DNA from: Myxococcaceae bacterium
Lineage (GTDB): Bacteria > Myxococcota > Myxococcia > Myxococcales > Myxococcaceae
Direction: 5' to 3'
Length of the DNA: 7,847 nucleotides
Assembly (NCBI GenBank): GCA_018262385.1
Contig: JAGSPQ010000563.1
Location: forward strand, 1 to 7,847
In this document: positions 1 to 7,584 of the stretch, one piece after another
How positions within the stretch are numbered: position 1 is the first letter of the stretch
How the letters are laid out: every line of letters begins with the position of its first letter
Position numbers and translations under genes: made by a program
Notes under the pieces: generated by a model
What the model saw: the letters and a program-made list of their open reading frames with translations, nothing else
Databases searched by the model: none
Told to the model about the DNA's origin: nothing

Positions 1-440
1 AGTACCTGTCGGGCGAGCTGGAGGTCGAGCTCAACCCCCAGGGCACGCTGGCCGAGCGGATTCGCGCCGGCGGCTGCGGCATCGGCGGCTTCTACACTCC
101 GACCGGGGTGGGGACGGTGATCGCCGAGGGCAAAGAGACGAAGACGATCGACGGCCGCGAGTACGTGCTGGAGAAGCCGCTCAAGGCCCAGTTCGCGATC
201 GTCCGCGCCTGGAAGGGCGACACCTACGGCAACCTGATCTTCCGCAAGACCGCGCGCAACTTCTCACCGCTGATGTGCATGGCGGCGACGACCACCATCG
301 CCGAGGTCGAGCACCTGGTGCCCGCCGGAGAGCTGGATCCGGATCAGATTCACCTGCCGTCGATCTTCGTCAAGCGGGTGGTGAAGAGCGTCGGACTCCA
401 GAAGTGGATCGAGAAGAAGACCGTAAGGAAGGCGAGCTGA
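1..440 (+). CDS. scoA: Succinyl-CoA:3-ketoacid CoA-transferase subunit A, 3' part
   Basis: The gene enters from the left edge, so its start is outside the window. It reads in the frame beginning at base 3 and leaves 145 residues, about the C-terminal 60% of a typical 230-240 residue subunit A. The visible part contains GELEVEL, the glycine-rich [10 protein letters not shown] segment, [19 protein letters not shown] and a final [12 protein letters not shown] stretch. These match the order and wording I recall for the N-terminal half of mitochondrial SCOT (OXCT1) and bacterial ScoA. With subunit B the enzyme moves CoA between succinyl-CoA and acetoacetate in the cytoplasm, in ketone-body or butanoate metabolism. 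The catalytic glutamate lies in subunit B, not here. scoB starts one base after this stop codon, the usual arrangement for the two subunits. Related CoA-transferases (AtoD, PcaI) are possible, but the SCOT-like wording favours scoA. Confidence 0.9.
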   Translation, partial: YLSGELEVELNPQGTLAERIRAGGCGIGGFYTPTGVGTVIAEGKETKTIDGREYVLEKPLKAQFAIVRAWKGDTYGNLIFRKTARNFSPLMCMAATTTIAEVEHLVPAGELDPDQIHLPSIFVKRVVKSVGLQKWIEKKTVRKAS

Positions 441-441
441 C

Positions 442-1098
<657 letters not shown>

Positions 1099-1116
1099 AC
1101 GGGCAGACTGCTGCCG

Positions 1117-1542
1117 ATGAACTTCGACGCGGTGCTCTTTCACCTCAAGACGTGGGAGGCGGGCGATCGCCCGGGCCAGGGCTGGGCGCTCGCCCACTGC
1201 GCCCAGAGCATCGAGTTCTCGGTCACCGGGTTCCCCAGCCAGAAGCCGGCCTGGTTCCAGAAGACGGTCGGAGCGCTGGTGCTGGGGCGATTCCTCAAGA
1301 AGGGCGCGATGTCCCACGACACCGCCGCGGCCATTCCCGGCGCGGCGGACGTCGATCGGGCCACCTCGGCGGCCGACGGTGCCCAGCGGCTGCGGGCGGC
1401 GATCGCCCTGTTCCGGGCCCATTCGGGCGAGCTGAAGCCGCACGTGGTGTACGGCCCGGTCGACCGCGCCCGTTACGAGGCGGTGCACTCAATGCACATC
1501 GCCAACCATCTCGGCTGGCCGAGCGGCACAACACGGGTATAG
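1117..1542 (+). CDS. DUF1569 / DinB-like four-helix protein
   Basis: A small protein of 141 residues resembling the DUF1569 family, which belongs to the DinB/YfiT-like putative metalloenzyme fold. Visible family wording is LAHCAQSIEF near residues 26-34, a GFP turn at 38-40, FQKTVGALVLGRFLKKG, MSHDTAAAIPGA, and a C-terminal HSMHIANHLGW. His27, His127 and His131 (the last two as HxxxH) are at the expected places for the metal-binding triad of DinB-like proteins. That role is inferred from the fold family, and the biochemical function is unknown. The start ATG lies 18 bases after scoB. The reading frame is the same as scoB but separated by its stop codon, and there is no strong Shine-Dalgarno sequence, so expression may depend on coupling. 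The N-terminus is short, so an upstream CTG (1108 or 1111) cannot be ruled out. No pathway link with scoAB is evident. Confidence 0.72.
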   Translation: MNFDAVLFHLKTWEAGDRPGQGWALAHCAQSIEFSVTGFPSQKPAWFQKTVGALVLGRFLKKGAMSHDTAAAIPGAADVDRATSAADGAQRLRAAIALFRAHSGELKPHVVYGPVDRARYEAVHSMHIANHLGWPSGTTRV

Positions 1543-1543
1543 T
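1538..1543 (+). promoter_or_regulatory. Possible -10 element (TATAGT) before the PilZ gene
   Basis: TATAGT overlaps the stop codon of the DUF1569 gene and ends 9 bases before the ATG of the PilZ gene. The intervening bases (TGCGCCGCC) contain no Shine-Dalgarno sequence. A -10 hexamer at this distance would put the transcript start at or just before the start codon, giving a leaderless mRNA. No convincing -35 box is visible 16-18 bases upstream. This is an inference from position and composition only. Confidence 0.35.
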
Positions 1544-1552
1544 TGCGCCGCC

Positions 1553-1948
1553 ATGGGTGACAAGTCGAAGGAGAAGACGGGTGCGGCAAAGCGTCAGAAC
1601 GACCGCCTGCAGCACGAGCTGCTCGTCGCCTACCGCACCGTCGATGGGTTCATCACCGACTGGGCGGTGAATATTTCTCGGGGCGGGATGTTCATCAACA
1701 CCCGCAACCCCCTCGCCCTGGGAAGCACCGTCCGGCTGATCATCTCGCTGCCGGATGCCGCGTTTCCCTTCGACCTCACCGGCAAAGTCATTCGGGTCAG
1801 TGAGTTCGACAACGCCCAGAACCAGGTGCCGGGGATGGGCATCGAGTTCGTGGATGTCGACGAAGAGAAGCAGGTCCGGATCGAGCGTTTCGTGGAGCGG
1901 CTGCGCAAGGAGCTCCCCGACGCCGAGGTCCCCCGCAAGTCCACCTGA
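1553..1948 (+). CDS. PilZ-domain c-di-GMP-binding protein
   Basis: A 131-residue single-domain protein. It carries both parts of the c-di-GMP binding signature: RxxxR (Arg14-Arg18, RQNDR) and, 22 residues on, NxSxxG (Asn40, Ser42, Gly45 in NISRGG). The rest follows the PilZ beta-barrel pattern: GMFINTRNPLALGS, a strand with LTGKVIRV, then PGMGIEFVDVD and a closing helix VRIERFVERLRKEL. This layout is the PilZ subtype found as many paralogues in Myxococcus (TIGR02266-like), as I recall it. Such proteins sense cyclic di-GMP and pass the signal to motility, exopolysaccharide or other targets by protein contact. The target here cannot be read from the sequence. The first 13 residues are charged and probably disordered. 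The gene starts 10 bases after the DUF1569 gene and has no Shine-Dalgarno sequence, which fits the possible leaderless promoter just upstream. Confidence 0.9.
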   Translation: MGDKSKEKTGAAKRQNDRLQHELLVAYRTVDGFITDWAVNISRGGMFINTRNPLALGSTVRLIISLPDAAFPFDLTGKVIRVSEFDNAQNQVPGMGIEFVDVDEEKQVRIERFVERLRKELPDAEVPRKST

Positions 1949-1967
1949 GCCGGCGCTCCGGCTGGCC

Positions 1968-3206
1968 GTGCGTCAAGAAGAGCTGACCATCGAGCGGCTG
2001 GCGAAGTCCGGCGATGGGGTCGGGCACGCCGGCGGGCGCACCGTCTTCGTCGAGGGAGCCCTGCCCGGCGAGCGGGTGCGGGTGAACGTCGCGGAGGTCG
2101 GGCGGGTGCTGCGGGGCGAGGTGGTCCACTTCCTCGAGCAGAGCGCCGATCGCCGGGTGCCTGCCTGCCCGCTGGCCGGCCGCTGCGGCGGCTGCGACTG
2201 GCAGCACGTGTCGGAGGCGGTGCAGCGCAGCCAGAAGGTCGAGATCGTGCTCTCGGCGCTCGAGCACCTCGGCGGCTTCGATCGCACCGCGCTCCAGCTG
2301 CTGCCCACGGTGCACGGCGAGAAGGCGCTCGGCTACCGGCGGCGGGCGGTGCTGCACCCGGTCGGCCGGCGGTTCGGGTTCTTCGGCCGCGGCAGCCACG
2401 ACAAGATCGAGGTCGACCGCTGCCCGGCGCTGACCGAGCCGCTGCAGGCGCTGCCGGGCACCCTCGCCGACGCGCTCGGCACCGCGATCAAGGACGTCGA
2501 GCAGGCGCACCTGATTGAGGCGGGCGGGAAGGTAGCGATCTCGCTCCACCTCAAAGGGCCGGTGAAGCCGAAGACCCGGCAGAAGGCCGAAGAGCTCACC
2601 CGGGGAGGGCTGGGGGTGGTGCTGGTCCCCAGCGCGGGGCACAGCGAGAGCTTCGGGAAGGTCGAGCTGCTGGACGGCGAGGTGCGGCTGCGCCCCGAGG
2701 CCTTCGCCCAGGCCAACGCCGAGGTGAACGCCGCGCTGGTGACCGGGGCGGTCGAGGCGCTCGGGCTCGACGGGACTCAAGGCGTGCTCGAGCTGTACGC
2801 CGGCAACGGCAACTTCACCTTCGCGATCGCCCGGCGGGCAGCCCAGGTGCTGGCGGTCGAGGCGTCGGCGATCTCGCTCCAGCTGGCGCAGAAGGCCGCG
2901 GCCGGGGTGAAGAACGTCCGGTTCGTGCAAGGCGACGCGCTGAAGATCCTCGACGGGCTGGCGAAGGAAGGGCAGCGGTTCGACGCGGTGCTGGTCGACC
3001 CTCCGCGCACCGGCGCGCCGGGGCTGGGGAAGCTGGCGGCCCGGCTCTCGCCGAAGCGGCTGGTCTACGTGGCGTGCGATCCGGCGGCGCTCGCCCGCGA
3101 CGCCGAGGGGCTCTTCAGCCAGGGCTTTCGCCCGGTGAGCCTGCAGCTGTTTGATCTCTTCCCGCAGACGCGCCATGTCGAAGCGGTGCTGGCGATGGAG
3201 CGGTGA
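1968..3206 (+). CDS. TRAM-domain RNA (uracil-5-)-methyltransferase, RumA/TrmA family
   Basis: A 412-residue SAM-dependent enzyme that makes 5-methyluridine in 23S rRNA or tRNA. The N-terminal TRAM (RNA-binding) domain spans about residues 5-60. The iron-sulfur cysteines are Cys67, Cys73 and Cys76 in CPLAGRCGGCDWQ, with Cys152 as the likely fourth. The 6- and 3-residue spacings match E. coli RumA (RlmD). The SAM site is VLELYAGNGNF (273-283). DPPRTG is at 344-349, the catalytic nucleophile is Cys370 in ACDP (where many relatives have SCNP), and the general base is Glu405 in HVEAV near the end. The frame is open further upstream, inside the PilZ gene, but homology begins at the TRAM domain. I therefore chose GTG at 1968, although it lacks a clear Shine-Dalgarno sequence; CTG at 1962 is an alternative. 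Sequence alone does not separate RlmD, RlmC and TrmA specificity, so no symbol is given. The presence of both TRAM and the Fe-S cluster argues for RlmD-like. Confidence 0.9.
   Translation: MRQEELTIERLAKSGDGVGHAGGRTVFVEGALPGERVRVNVAEVGRVLRGEVVHFLEQSADRRVPACPLAGRCGGCDWQHVSEAVQRSQKVEIVLSALEHLGGFDRTALQLLPTVHGEKALGYRRRAVLHPVGRRFGFFGRGSHDKIEVDRCPALTEPLQALPGTLADALGTAIKDVEQAHLIEAGGKVAISLHLKGPVKPKTRQKAEELTRGGLGVVLVPSAGHSESFGKVELLDGEVRLRPEAFAQANAEVNAALVTGAVEALGLDGTQGVLELYAGNGNFTFAIARRAAQVLAVEASAISLQLAQKAAAGVKNVRFVQGDALKILDGLAKEGQRFDAVLVDPPRTGAPGLGKLAARLSPKRLVYVACDPAALARDAEGLFSQGFRPVSLQLFDLFPQTRHVEAVLAMER
3197..3200 (+). promoter_or_regulatory. Ribosome binding site of the VWA gene
   Basis: GGAG lies 7 bases before the ATG at 3208, within the last codons of the methyltransferase gene. 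It supports 3208 as the start rather than the in-frame upstream codons at 3151 or 3175, which lie inside the methyltransferase gene and add no family-like residues. Confidence 0.6.
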
Positions 3207-3207
3207 A

Positions 3208-4585
3208 ATGGACGCGCGGATCGTCGAGTTCGCAGAGGTGCTCCGGCAGAACGGCCTGAAGGTCGCGCTGTCCGAGACGATGGACGCGGCGCGGGGGGCC
3301 TGCGAGCTGGGGCTGGCGGATCGCGACCAGTTCCGGGCGGTGATGCGGGCGACGCTGTGCAAGCGCGAGGCGGACGTGGCGACCTTCGATCGCGCGTTCG
3401 AGTTCTATTTCACCGGCGCCGCGCGGACCTTCGAGGCGATCGACCAGGCGCTGGCCCGGCGCATCGAGGAAGAAGGGCTGCTGCAGGGCGATGATCTGAA
3501 GATGATCGTCTGGATGCTGCCCCAGCTGGCGGGCGGGATGTCGCCGCTGGCCCAGGCGGTGCTCAACGGCGATCGGTCGGCGCTGGCGCAGCTCTTCCGG
3601 CAGGCGGCGCTGCAGCTCGACTTCGGGCGGATGCAGAGCGCGCTGCAGACCGGCTTCTTCACCCGGCGGATGCTGGTGGGGGCGGGGGTCGAGCAGATGC
3701 GCGGCGACCTCGCCTCGCTGCAGAGCGAGCTGGTGGCGCGCGGAATCACCGCCGGGGGAGTCGAGGTCGTCTCGCGCTACCTGAGCGAGGCGATGCGCAA
3801 GGTGGAGGACGCCGCCCGGGCCGAGGTCGAGCGGCAGGGGAAGGCGCGGCTGAAGAAGGCCTCGGGCGGGCTCAACGACCGGGCTCGAGGTCGACCAGGC
3901 GCAGCGCGCGGTGCGGGCGCTGGCCGAGAAGCTGAAGTCCCGGCTGGTGCGGCGGGGGCGCAGCAAGCGCAAAGGCGCGCTCCACCCGTTGCGGACGCTG
4001 CGCAAGAACCTCACCGCCGGCGGGATCCCGATGGTGCCGCACTTCCGGACCCGGCGGCCGCAGCGCCCCGAGGTGGTGGTGCTGTGCGACGTCTCGGACT
4101 CGGTGCGCAACGCGTCGCGGATGATGCTGCTGTTCATGTACACGCTGCAGGAGCTGTTCACCCGGGTGCGCAGCTTCGTCTTCGTCTCCGAGATCGGCGA
4201 GGTGACCCAGCTGTTCAAGGACACTGCGCCCGAGGAGGCGATCGACCTGGCCACGGCGGGGAAGGTGATCTCGGTCGCCAGCAACAGCAACTACGGCCAC
4301 GCCCTGGCGAAGTTCTCGCGCGGCTACCTCGGCACCATCTCGCGCCGCAGCACGGTGCTGGTGATCGGCGATGGCCGCAACAACTACAACCCCGCCCACC
4401 TCTGGGCCCTCGAGGATCTCAAGCGCAAGGCGAAGCGGGTGGTCTGGATCTGCACCGAGCCGAAGACCTCGTGGGGGTTCGGCGACAGCGAGATGAACAA
4501 CTACGCGCGGGGCTGCCACCAGGTGGTGACGGTGCAGACCCTGGCGGATCTCGAGAAGGTCGCTTCCCAGCTGGTCCCGACCTGA
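3208..4585 (+). pseudogene. VWA-domain CoxE-like protein, split by an apparent one-base frameshift
   Basis: Two adjoining frames together make one CoxE-like VWA protein. Bases 3208-3882 give residues 1-225, a helical N-terminal region with RATLCKREADVATFDRAFEFYF and SRYLSEAMRKVEDAAR. Skipping one G of the GGG at 3881-3883 continues as LEVDQAQRAVRALAEKL and then the VWA domain, for 458 residues in all, close to the usual family size. The metal-ion site is intact: DVSDS (Asp294, Ser296, Ser298), a Ser/Asn-rich SNSNYG loop near 360, and GDGRNNY with Asp388. CoxE-like proteins usually partner a MoxR-type AAA+ ATPase in assembling or remodelling other proteins. No such ATPase lies beside it here. 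The start ATG is one base after the methyltransferase stop and has a GGAG site. Whether the shift is a real mutation or a sequencing error cannot be told from the window. Both halves look otherwise undamaged, which favours a recent event or an error. The separate C-terminal frame could start at GTG 3911. Confidence 0.88.
3881..3883 (+). other. Frameshift site in the VWA gene (GGG run)
   Basis: Before this point the frame starting at 3208 encodes family-like residues ending in GGLNDR. After it, that frame turns into Arg/Gly/Ala/Pro-rich sequence, while the frame one base on gives LEVDQAQRAVRALAEK and the VWA domain. The second frame has a TGA at 3851-3853, so it cannot supply the N-terminal half. 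Removing one G here joins the two. The exact base could lie a few positions either side. Confidence 0.75.
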
Positions 4586-4592
4586 AAGCGGG

Positions 4593-7532
4593 TCAGCGCC
4601 GCTTGAGCAGCGCGGCCTCGAGCGCCGCCGCCTGCCGCTGCTCGGGACGATCGGCCGGCCAGGCGAGCAGGGTGGCGCGCACCAGCTCGAGGGCGCGGGC
4701 GCGGTCGGGGGGCTTCTTCGAGGCGGCCAGCGCGTGGGCGAGCGACAGCCGGGTCGAGGCGAGCAGGGTCGGCTCTCCGGAGGAGCTTTCTCTCAAGCCC
4801 AGCGCCCGCTCGAGCGAGGCGACCGCCGCGTCGGGCCGCTGCAGCTGCAGCAGCGCGTCGCCCAGGCCGGTGAGGTTGAAGGCGAGATCGCGGTGGGTGG
4901 GCCCGAGCAGCCGTTCGCGGATCAGCAGCGCGCGGCGATCGAGATCGATCGCGCGATCCGGCTTGTTCGCGGCGCGCTCGACCGCGGCGAGGTTGGTGAG
5001 GGTCACCGCGACGGTGATCGACTGGTTCCCCGAGGCCTTCTCCTTGATCGCCAGCGCGCGCTCGAGGGCGACCCGGGCCTCGTCGAGCTGCTGCGCCTCG
5101 AGCAGCACCGCCCCCAGGTTGGTGAGGGTGACCCCGACGGTGAGGGCGTCGGGGCCGAAGGCGCGTTCTTTGATCTCGAGCGACTTGCGGAAGGTGGCCA
5201 GCGCCGCGGGACGATCTCCCTTCTCGTTGAGCGCGTTGCCGAGGTTGTTGAGCGTCTCGGCGATCGCCGGGTGCGAGGGGTCGAGGGTGGCCTCTTCGAT
5301 CTCCTGCGCTTTGCGGTACGCGCTGATCGCCTCGTCGTACTTGCCGGCGGCCTTGAGCGCGGAGCCGACGTTGGTCCAGGCGCGCGCGACCAGCGGGTGG
5401 GCGGAGCCGAACGCCTGCTGCCGCAGCGCCATCGCGCGCATGTAGCCGGTGACCGCCTCGTCGTAGCGGCCGCGCGACCAGGCGAGCACGCCGAGGTTGT
5501 TGGCCAGCGCCGCCTCGAGATCGTCGTTGCGGCCGATGCGATCGACCGCCGCGCGGGCAAACCGGCCGGCGACGTCGGCGTCGTCGTAGCGGTTGGTGAG
5601 GGCGCCGATGCCGACCCGCTCGATGAAGGCGCGGGCGGCCGTCTCGTCCTCGCGGGCGGCCTCGGCGTCGAGCGCGGCCTGCTCGAGCAGGGCGTCGGCG
5701 GTGCGGGCGTCCCCCTGGCGGAAGGTGAGGATCCCCGCCAGCAGCCCGGCCTCGGCGCGCGCGCCGCGATCGGTCGAGGCGCTGGCCTTGGCGAGCACCT
5801 CCTTGGCGAGCTTCAACCCCTCGGCGTACTTGCCGGCGTCGAGGCGGGCCTTCACTCCGGCCAGCTGGGCCCGCAGCGCCTCGGCCTCGGGCGCGACCAC
5901 CGCCGCGGGGGTGGCGGGCTCGGCCGCACAGCCGGACAGCGAGGGGAGCCCCAGCGCGGTGCCCATCGCGCGCTCGACGATCTCGGCGTCGGCGCGGGTG
6001 AAGAGCTGCGAGACCGCCTGGACGTCGTTGAGCCGCCGCCCGAGGCAGACGATCCGCCGGCCGAGCGCCTCGTCGGGAGCGTCCTCCCGCGCCTCGCACG
6101 CCTCCCGCCGCAGCTCGACCCACCGGGTGGTGTAGGTGTCGATCGCCCGGGCGGCGTCCGTCCAGGCGCGCTCGGCCCAGGGCTTTCCGGTGGCGCGGAA
6201 CGCGGCGCGGGCCTGGGCCTTCACCGGGCCATCCCACACCCCTTCCAGCCGCTGCGAGACCGAGGAGCAGCGATCCATCGAGACCCGGGTGGTCTGGATC
6301 GCGGCGGCGGTCGTGATCAGCACCACCGCCCCGGCGCCGATCGCAGTCCACTGGCGCACCACCGCCGACTTGCGGCGCGACAGGCCGATCAGCAGCGCCT
6401 CCATCGTGCGGTACCGCTCGGACGGATCCTCGCGCAGCCCGCGGAGGATCAGCCGGCGGATCCGCAGCGGCACCAGCGAGTCGCCGGGGGGAGGGCGGAT
6501 CTTCCCCTGGGCGATCTCGGCGCAGATCGCGCCCGCGGTGTCACCGGCGTAGGGGCGCTCGCCGTAGAGGGCTTCGTAGAGCGCGACGCAGAAGCTGAAC
6601 TGATCCGATCGGGGATCGGTCTGCTTTCCGTAGAGCTGCTCGGGCGCCATGTACCGCGGGGTGCCGAGGATGGTGCCGGGTGGGGTGATCCGGCGCTTCA
6701 TCACCCCCGAGCCGGGGTCGGTGATCGGATCGGCCGGGGTGTCGGTGCGCGGCGCCTGGGCCTGGGCGAGCCCGAAGTCCATCACCCGCACCCGCTTGTC
6801 TTTCCCAATCAGCACGTTGTCGGGCTTGAAGTCGCGGTGGGTGAGCCCGCCCGCGTGCGCCGCCGACAGCCCCCGCCCGGCGTAGAGGAACACGTCGAGG
6901 ATCTGCGCCCAGGTGCGGGGCCTGGACTTCAGCCACTGGGCGAGCGTCTCGCCCTCGACGAACTCCATCGCGACGAAGACCTGATCGCCGATCAGCCCCA
7001 CGTCGTGCACCGTCACCACGTTGGGGTGGGCCAGCCGCGCCATCGCCTGGGCCTCGCGCAGCAGCCGCAGCCGCAGCTCGGTCGAGGCGCCGCTGCCCCG
7101 GAAGTCCGAGCGCAGCAGCTTGATCGCCACCTTCCGATCGAGATCCGGATCGTAGGCGGCGTAGACCTCGCCCATGCCTCCCTTGGCGAGCCGCTGCAGC
7201 ACGACGTAGCGCGAGAGGGTGCTGCCCCGCTCGTACCCCCCGGGATCCGGGGTGCCCTCCGGCTTCATCCCCGAGACGGCGGTGTCGGCGGTGGGGTCGT
7301 CGGCGGCGGGGGCCCGGGGCGGGGGGCGAACGGACATCCCCGGGGTCATCCGGGCGGTCGGCAGCGAGTCGAACTGCTGCTCGAGCGTGATCCGGCGCGC
7401 CTCGACGTGCAGCCGTGGCCCACAGCGATCGCAGCTGCGGGCGTGGCGTTCGACCTCTTCCCGATCCGCGGGGGACAACAGGCCCCGCGAGTAGGCATCG
7501 AGTTGTTCGTCGGGGGGACAGCCGCGCGGCAC
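4593..7532 (-). CDS. Membrane-anchored Ser/Thr protein kinase with N-terminal zinc-finger-like motif and C-terminal TPR repeats
   Basis: A 979-residue receptor-like kinase. Residues 5-37 carry Cys5 and HxxxCxxC (His30, Cys34, Cys37), like the putative zinc finger of anti-sigma factors. The kinase domain (about 108-385) has the glycine loop AKGGMGEV (first glycine replaced by Ala116), Lys138 in VAIK, Glu160, HRDFKPDN with Asp234 and Asn239, DFG at 252-254 and APE at 296-298, so it should be active. The activation segment is long, at 44 residues. RRK at 386-388 precedes a hydrophobic segment (about 396-412), which predicts a cytoplasmic kinase and a periplasmic C-terminus. The outer part begins with a region holding four cysteines (422, 479, 496, 535) that I recall from myxobacterial kinases. 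Six TPR units follow with exact 42-residue spacing (positions 681, 723, 765, 807, 849, 891). It probably senses an envelope or protein partner and phosphorylates unknown targets. I chose GTG at 7532 because it sits just before the zinc-finger motif. The frame is open further upstream, but that stretch overlaps the divergent gene and looks non-coding. Confidence 0.9.
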   Translation of the reverse strand: MPRGCPPDEQLDAYSRGLLSPADREEVERHARSCDRCGPRLHVEARRITLEQQFDSLPTARMTPGMSVRPPPRAPAADDPTADTAVSGMKPEGTPDPGGYERGSTLSRYVVLQRLAKGGMGEVYAAYDPDLDRKVAIKLLRSDFRGSGASTELRLRLLREAQAMARLAHPNVVTVHDVGLIGDQVFVAMEFVEGETLAQWLKSRPRTWAQILDVFLYAGRGLSAAHAGGLTHRDFKPDNVLIGKDKRVRVMDFGLAQAQAPRTDTPADPITDPGSGVMKRRITPPGTILGTPRYMAPEQLYGKQTDPRSDQFSFCVALYEALYGERPYAGDTAGAICAEIAQGKIRPPPGDSLVPLRIRRLILRGLREDPSERYRTMEALLIGLSRRKSAVVRQWTAIGAGAVVLITTAAAIQTTRVSMDRCSSVSQRLEGVWDGPVKAQARAAFRATGKPWAERAWTDAARAIDTYTTRWVELRREACEAREDAPDEALGRRIVCLGRRLNDVQAVSQLFTRADAEIVERAMGTALGLPSLSGCAAEPATPAAVVAPEAEALRAQLAGVKARLDAGKYAEGLKLAKEVLAKASASTDRGARAEAGLLAGILTFRQGDARTADALLEQAALDAEAAREDETAARAFIERVGIGALTNRYDDADVAGRFARAAVDRIGRNDDLEAALANNLGVLAWSRGRYDEAVTGYMRAMALRQQAFGSAHPLVARAWTNVGSALKAAGKYDEAISAYRKAQEIEEATLDPSHPAIAETLNNLGNALNEKGDRPAALATFRKSLEIKERAFGPDALTVGVTLTNLGAVLLEAQQLDEARVALERALAIKEKASGNQSITVAVTLTNLAAVERAANKPDRAIDLDRRALLIRERLLGPTHRDLAFNLTGLGDALLQLQRPDAAVASLERALGLRESSSGEPTLLASTRLSLAHALAASKKPPDRARALELVRATLLAWPADRPEQRQAAALEAALLKRR
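4862..5492 (-). repeat. Six 42-residue TPR units (126-base period) in the kinase gene
   Basis: The recurring LxNLGxxL element, with glycine (once alanine) at its centre, falls at residues 681, 723, 765, 807, 849 and 891 of the kinase, exactly 42 apart each time. The feature spans the first to last of these anchor residues. The 42-residue period, rather than the standard 34, is the kinesin-light-chain-like TPR form, which usually forms a peptide- or protein-binding superhelix. The DNA copies have diverged, so this is a protein repeat rather than a recent DNA duplication. Confidence 0.8.
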
Positions 7533-7539
7533 GGCGGCG

Positions 7540-7545
7540 ACTTTA
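7540..7545 (-). promoter_or_regulatory. Possible -10 element (TAAAGT) before the kinase gene
   Basis: On the minus strand TAAAGT is followed by seven bases (CGCCGCC) and then the GTG start of the kinase. There is no Shine-Dalgarno sequence. The spacing fits a leaderless transcript beginning at the GTG, and it mirrors the arrangement before the PilZ gene. No -35 match is obvious. The support is positional only. Confidence 0.35.
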
Positions 7546-7574
7546 GCTTTGGACTGCGCCGCCGGGGGGTTATC

Positions 7575-7579
7575 GAAGG
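7575..7579 (+). promoter_or_regulatory. Ribosome binding site of the 3'-edge hypothetical gene
   Basis: GAAGG lies 5 bases before the ATG at 7585 and decides that start. It contrasts with the kinase start on the other strand, which has no such site. Confidence 0.5.
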
Positions 7580-7584
7580 CCGCA

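Larger units (their letters stand above)
7533..7584. promoter_or_regulatory. Divergent 52-base intergenic region
   Basis: This is the only space between the kinase gene (leftward) and the hypothetical gene (rightward), so it must hold promoter elements for both unless transcription starts inside the genes. It is locally less GC-rich at 7540-7555. Leftward, TAAAGT is visible (listed separately). Rightward, TTGGAC at 7549-7554 resembles a -35 box, but the matching -10 region (TTATCG at 7570-7575) is poor. No clear operator repeat is seen. Confidence 0.45.

Noticed and set aside
108..440. GTG at 108 as the start of a short separate gene.
   Set aside because: The frame is open to the window edge and the residues before 108 are clear CoA-transferase subunit A sequence, so 108 is internal.
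3871..3900. Programmed ribosomal frameshift in the VWA gene.
   Set aside because: There is no slippery heptamer, no stop codon in the shift site as in prfB-type sites, and no clear stimulating structure. An indel or read error is simpler.
4501..6351. Long minus-strand open frame (616 codons) inside the kinase gene in another frame, and similar ones at 370-1488, 1797-3362 and 3115-4290.
   Set aside because: Their translations are Arg/Ala/Gly/Pro-rich without family motifs and lie over well-supported genes. High GC removes stop codons, so such shadow frames are expected.
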